Positions 63,226 to 64,000 of a stretch of 64,000 nucleotides of DNA are shown here, in pieces; the stretch's first letter is position 1, and each line of letters starts with the position of its first letter. A model generated the notes under the pieces. The model had not been told where the DNA came from and did no database searches. It was given only the letters and a program-made list of their open reading frames with translations. This DNA comes from Pseudomonadota bacterium. Lineage in GTDB: Bacteria > Pseudomonadota > Gammaproteobacteria > Pseudomonadales > Oceanobacteraceae. The stretch spans positions 62,001-126,000 of the forward strand of contig JAIXHJ010000005.1 of assembly GCA_030145845.1 (NCBI GenBank), written 5' to 3'. A program made the translations under genes and the position numbers.

Positions 63226-64000
63226 TCAGACGGTCGCATGCAGTTCTTGTAAACGATGAACTTCTTTCAGACCCTCAGAACGCAGTGCTTCCACAACCGC
63301 TTCGGCACCTGCCATGGTGGTTGTGTAATACACTTTATGCTGCAGCGCACTGCGACGGATATCCGCAGAATCTGCAATCGCCTGAGGCCCGTCTGTGGTG
63401 TTCACAATCAGGGAAATCTCATCGTTCTTGATCATATCAACGATGTGCGGGCGGCCTTCCGTTACCTTGTTCACACGCTCAACCGCAACGCCGGCCTCTT
63501 TCAGCACGCGACAGGTACCGTCAGTGGAGACCAGGGTAAAGCCGGATTCAATCAGGCCTTTGGCCATCGCCACAACACCCTGCTTATCGGCGTCACGCAC
63601 AGATACAAACGCGGTACCGCTGTTCGGCAGCGTCGCACCGGCACCCAGCTGCGCTTTGTAATAGGCTTCGCCAAACGTTTTGCCGGCCCCCATTACTTCG
63701 CCGGTGGATTTCATTTCCGGGCCGAGAATCGGGTCAACACCCGGGAATTTATTGAACGGGAATACCGCTTCCTTCACTGAGAAATACGGTGGGATAATTT
63801 CCTGAGTAAAGCCCAGCTCCGCCAGTGTCTTGCCCGCCATCACTTTGGCAGCCACAGCCGCCAGCGAGGTACCGATACATTTGGAGACGAACGGCACAGT
63901 ACGGGAAGCACGCGGGTTGACCTCAATCACATAGATCTCGCCGTCCTGATAAGCCAGCTGAGTATTCATCAGGCCGATCACGCCGAGTTCCATTGCCATC
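63226..64000 (-). CDS. carB: Carbamoyl-phosphate synthase large subunit, C-terminal fragment
   Basis: About 258 residues are visible, ending the gene; the 5' end lies beyond the right edge. [20 protein letters not shown] is the second ATP-grasp end, [20 protein letters not shown] the oligomerisation/allosteric linker, and the last about 130 residues ([20 protein letters not shown] to [12 protein letters not shown]) the MGS-like allosteric domain that binds UMP and ornithine in E. coli. The stop is 32 bases before greA. Confidence 0.96.
   Translation of the reverse strand, partial: MAMELGVIGLMNTQLAYQDGEIYVIEVNPRASRTVPFVSKCIGTSLAAVAAKVMAGKTLAELGFTQEIIPPYFSVKEAVFPFNKFPGVDPILGPEMKSTGEVMGAGKTFGEAYYKAQLGAGATLPNSGTAFVSVRDADKQGVVAMAKGLIESGFTLVSTDGTCRVLKEAGVAVERVNKVTEGRPHIVDMIKNDEISLIVNTTDGPQAIADSADIRRSALQHKVYYTTTMAGAEAVVEALRSEGLKEVHRLQELHATV

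Overview
The window looks like a chromosome segment from a marine, probably hydrocarbon-using gammaproteobacterium of the Oceanospirillales type (Thalassolituus, Oceanobacter or Bacterioplanes relatives). This rests on three things: the housekeeping order carB-greA / fabA / yhbY / rlmE-ftsH-folP-glmM-tpiA-secG-tRNALeu-rimP-nusA-infB-rbfA-truB-rpsO-pnp; an AlmA/EthA-like flavin monooxygenase beside a fatty-acid beta-oxidation operon; and a FadL-type outer-membrane transporter. The genus is an inference.

Layout. 1-3119 (minus) is a surface-protein operon: two DUF6160-like secreted proteins (the first apparently frameshifted) and the N-terminus of a protein with C-type-lectin-like motifs that runs off the left edge. 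3472-10306 holds a DUF2333 membrane protein, FadL, TrmO, thiopurine methyltransferase, a VOC protein, PhnA and a divergent HxlR regulator/QorB pair. 10390-20581 holds dnaE, a NifX-like protein, rimK with an aspartoacylase-like partner, an FMN riboswitch driving a type II lumazine synthase (ribH2), a twin-palindrome-controlled unknown gene, a TatD nuclease, a small membrane protein and a GNAT acetyltransferase. 20213-30379 holds a DinB/CMD pair, a four-gene beta-oxidation operon (CoA-transferase, acyl-CoA dehydrogenase, thiolase, FadJ-like) and, divergently, an SDR, an alkyltransferase-like protein and the AlmA-like monooxygenase.

30430-38717 is a nucleotide/pentose-phosphate cluster: a beta-CASP metallohydrolase divergent from a tight operon of an AMP/thymidine-phosphorylase-family enzyme, a PRPP-synthetase homologue and a divergent phosphoketolase-superfamily enzyme. 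It suggests an RNA or nucleotide salvage route not covered by a textbook pathway. 38827-43879 is an accessory-looking, locally AT-richer island: a tyrosine-rich acidic lipoprotein, a SAM methyltransferase, a cyanophycin-synthetase-like ATP-grasp ligase without a recognisable complete Mur ligase half, and an outer-membrane barrel candidate. These two loci are the best candidates for undescribed biology.

44126-64000 is conserved core: pnp with its leader hairpin, rpsO, truB, rbfA, infB, nusA, rimP, tRNA-Leu(GAG), secG, tpiA, glmM, folP, ftsH, rlmE, yhbY, a KAS III-like synthase beside fabA and a thioesterase, greA and the 3' part of carB. No insertion sequence, prophage, CRISPR array or rRNA was seen.
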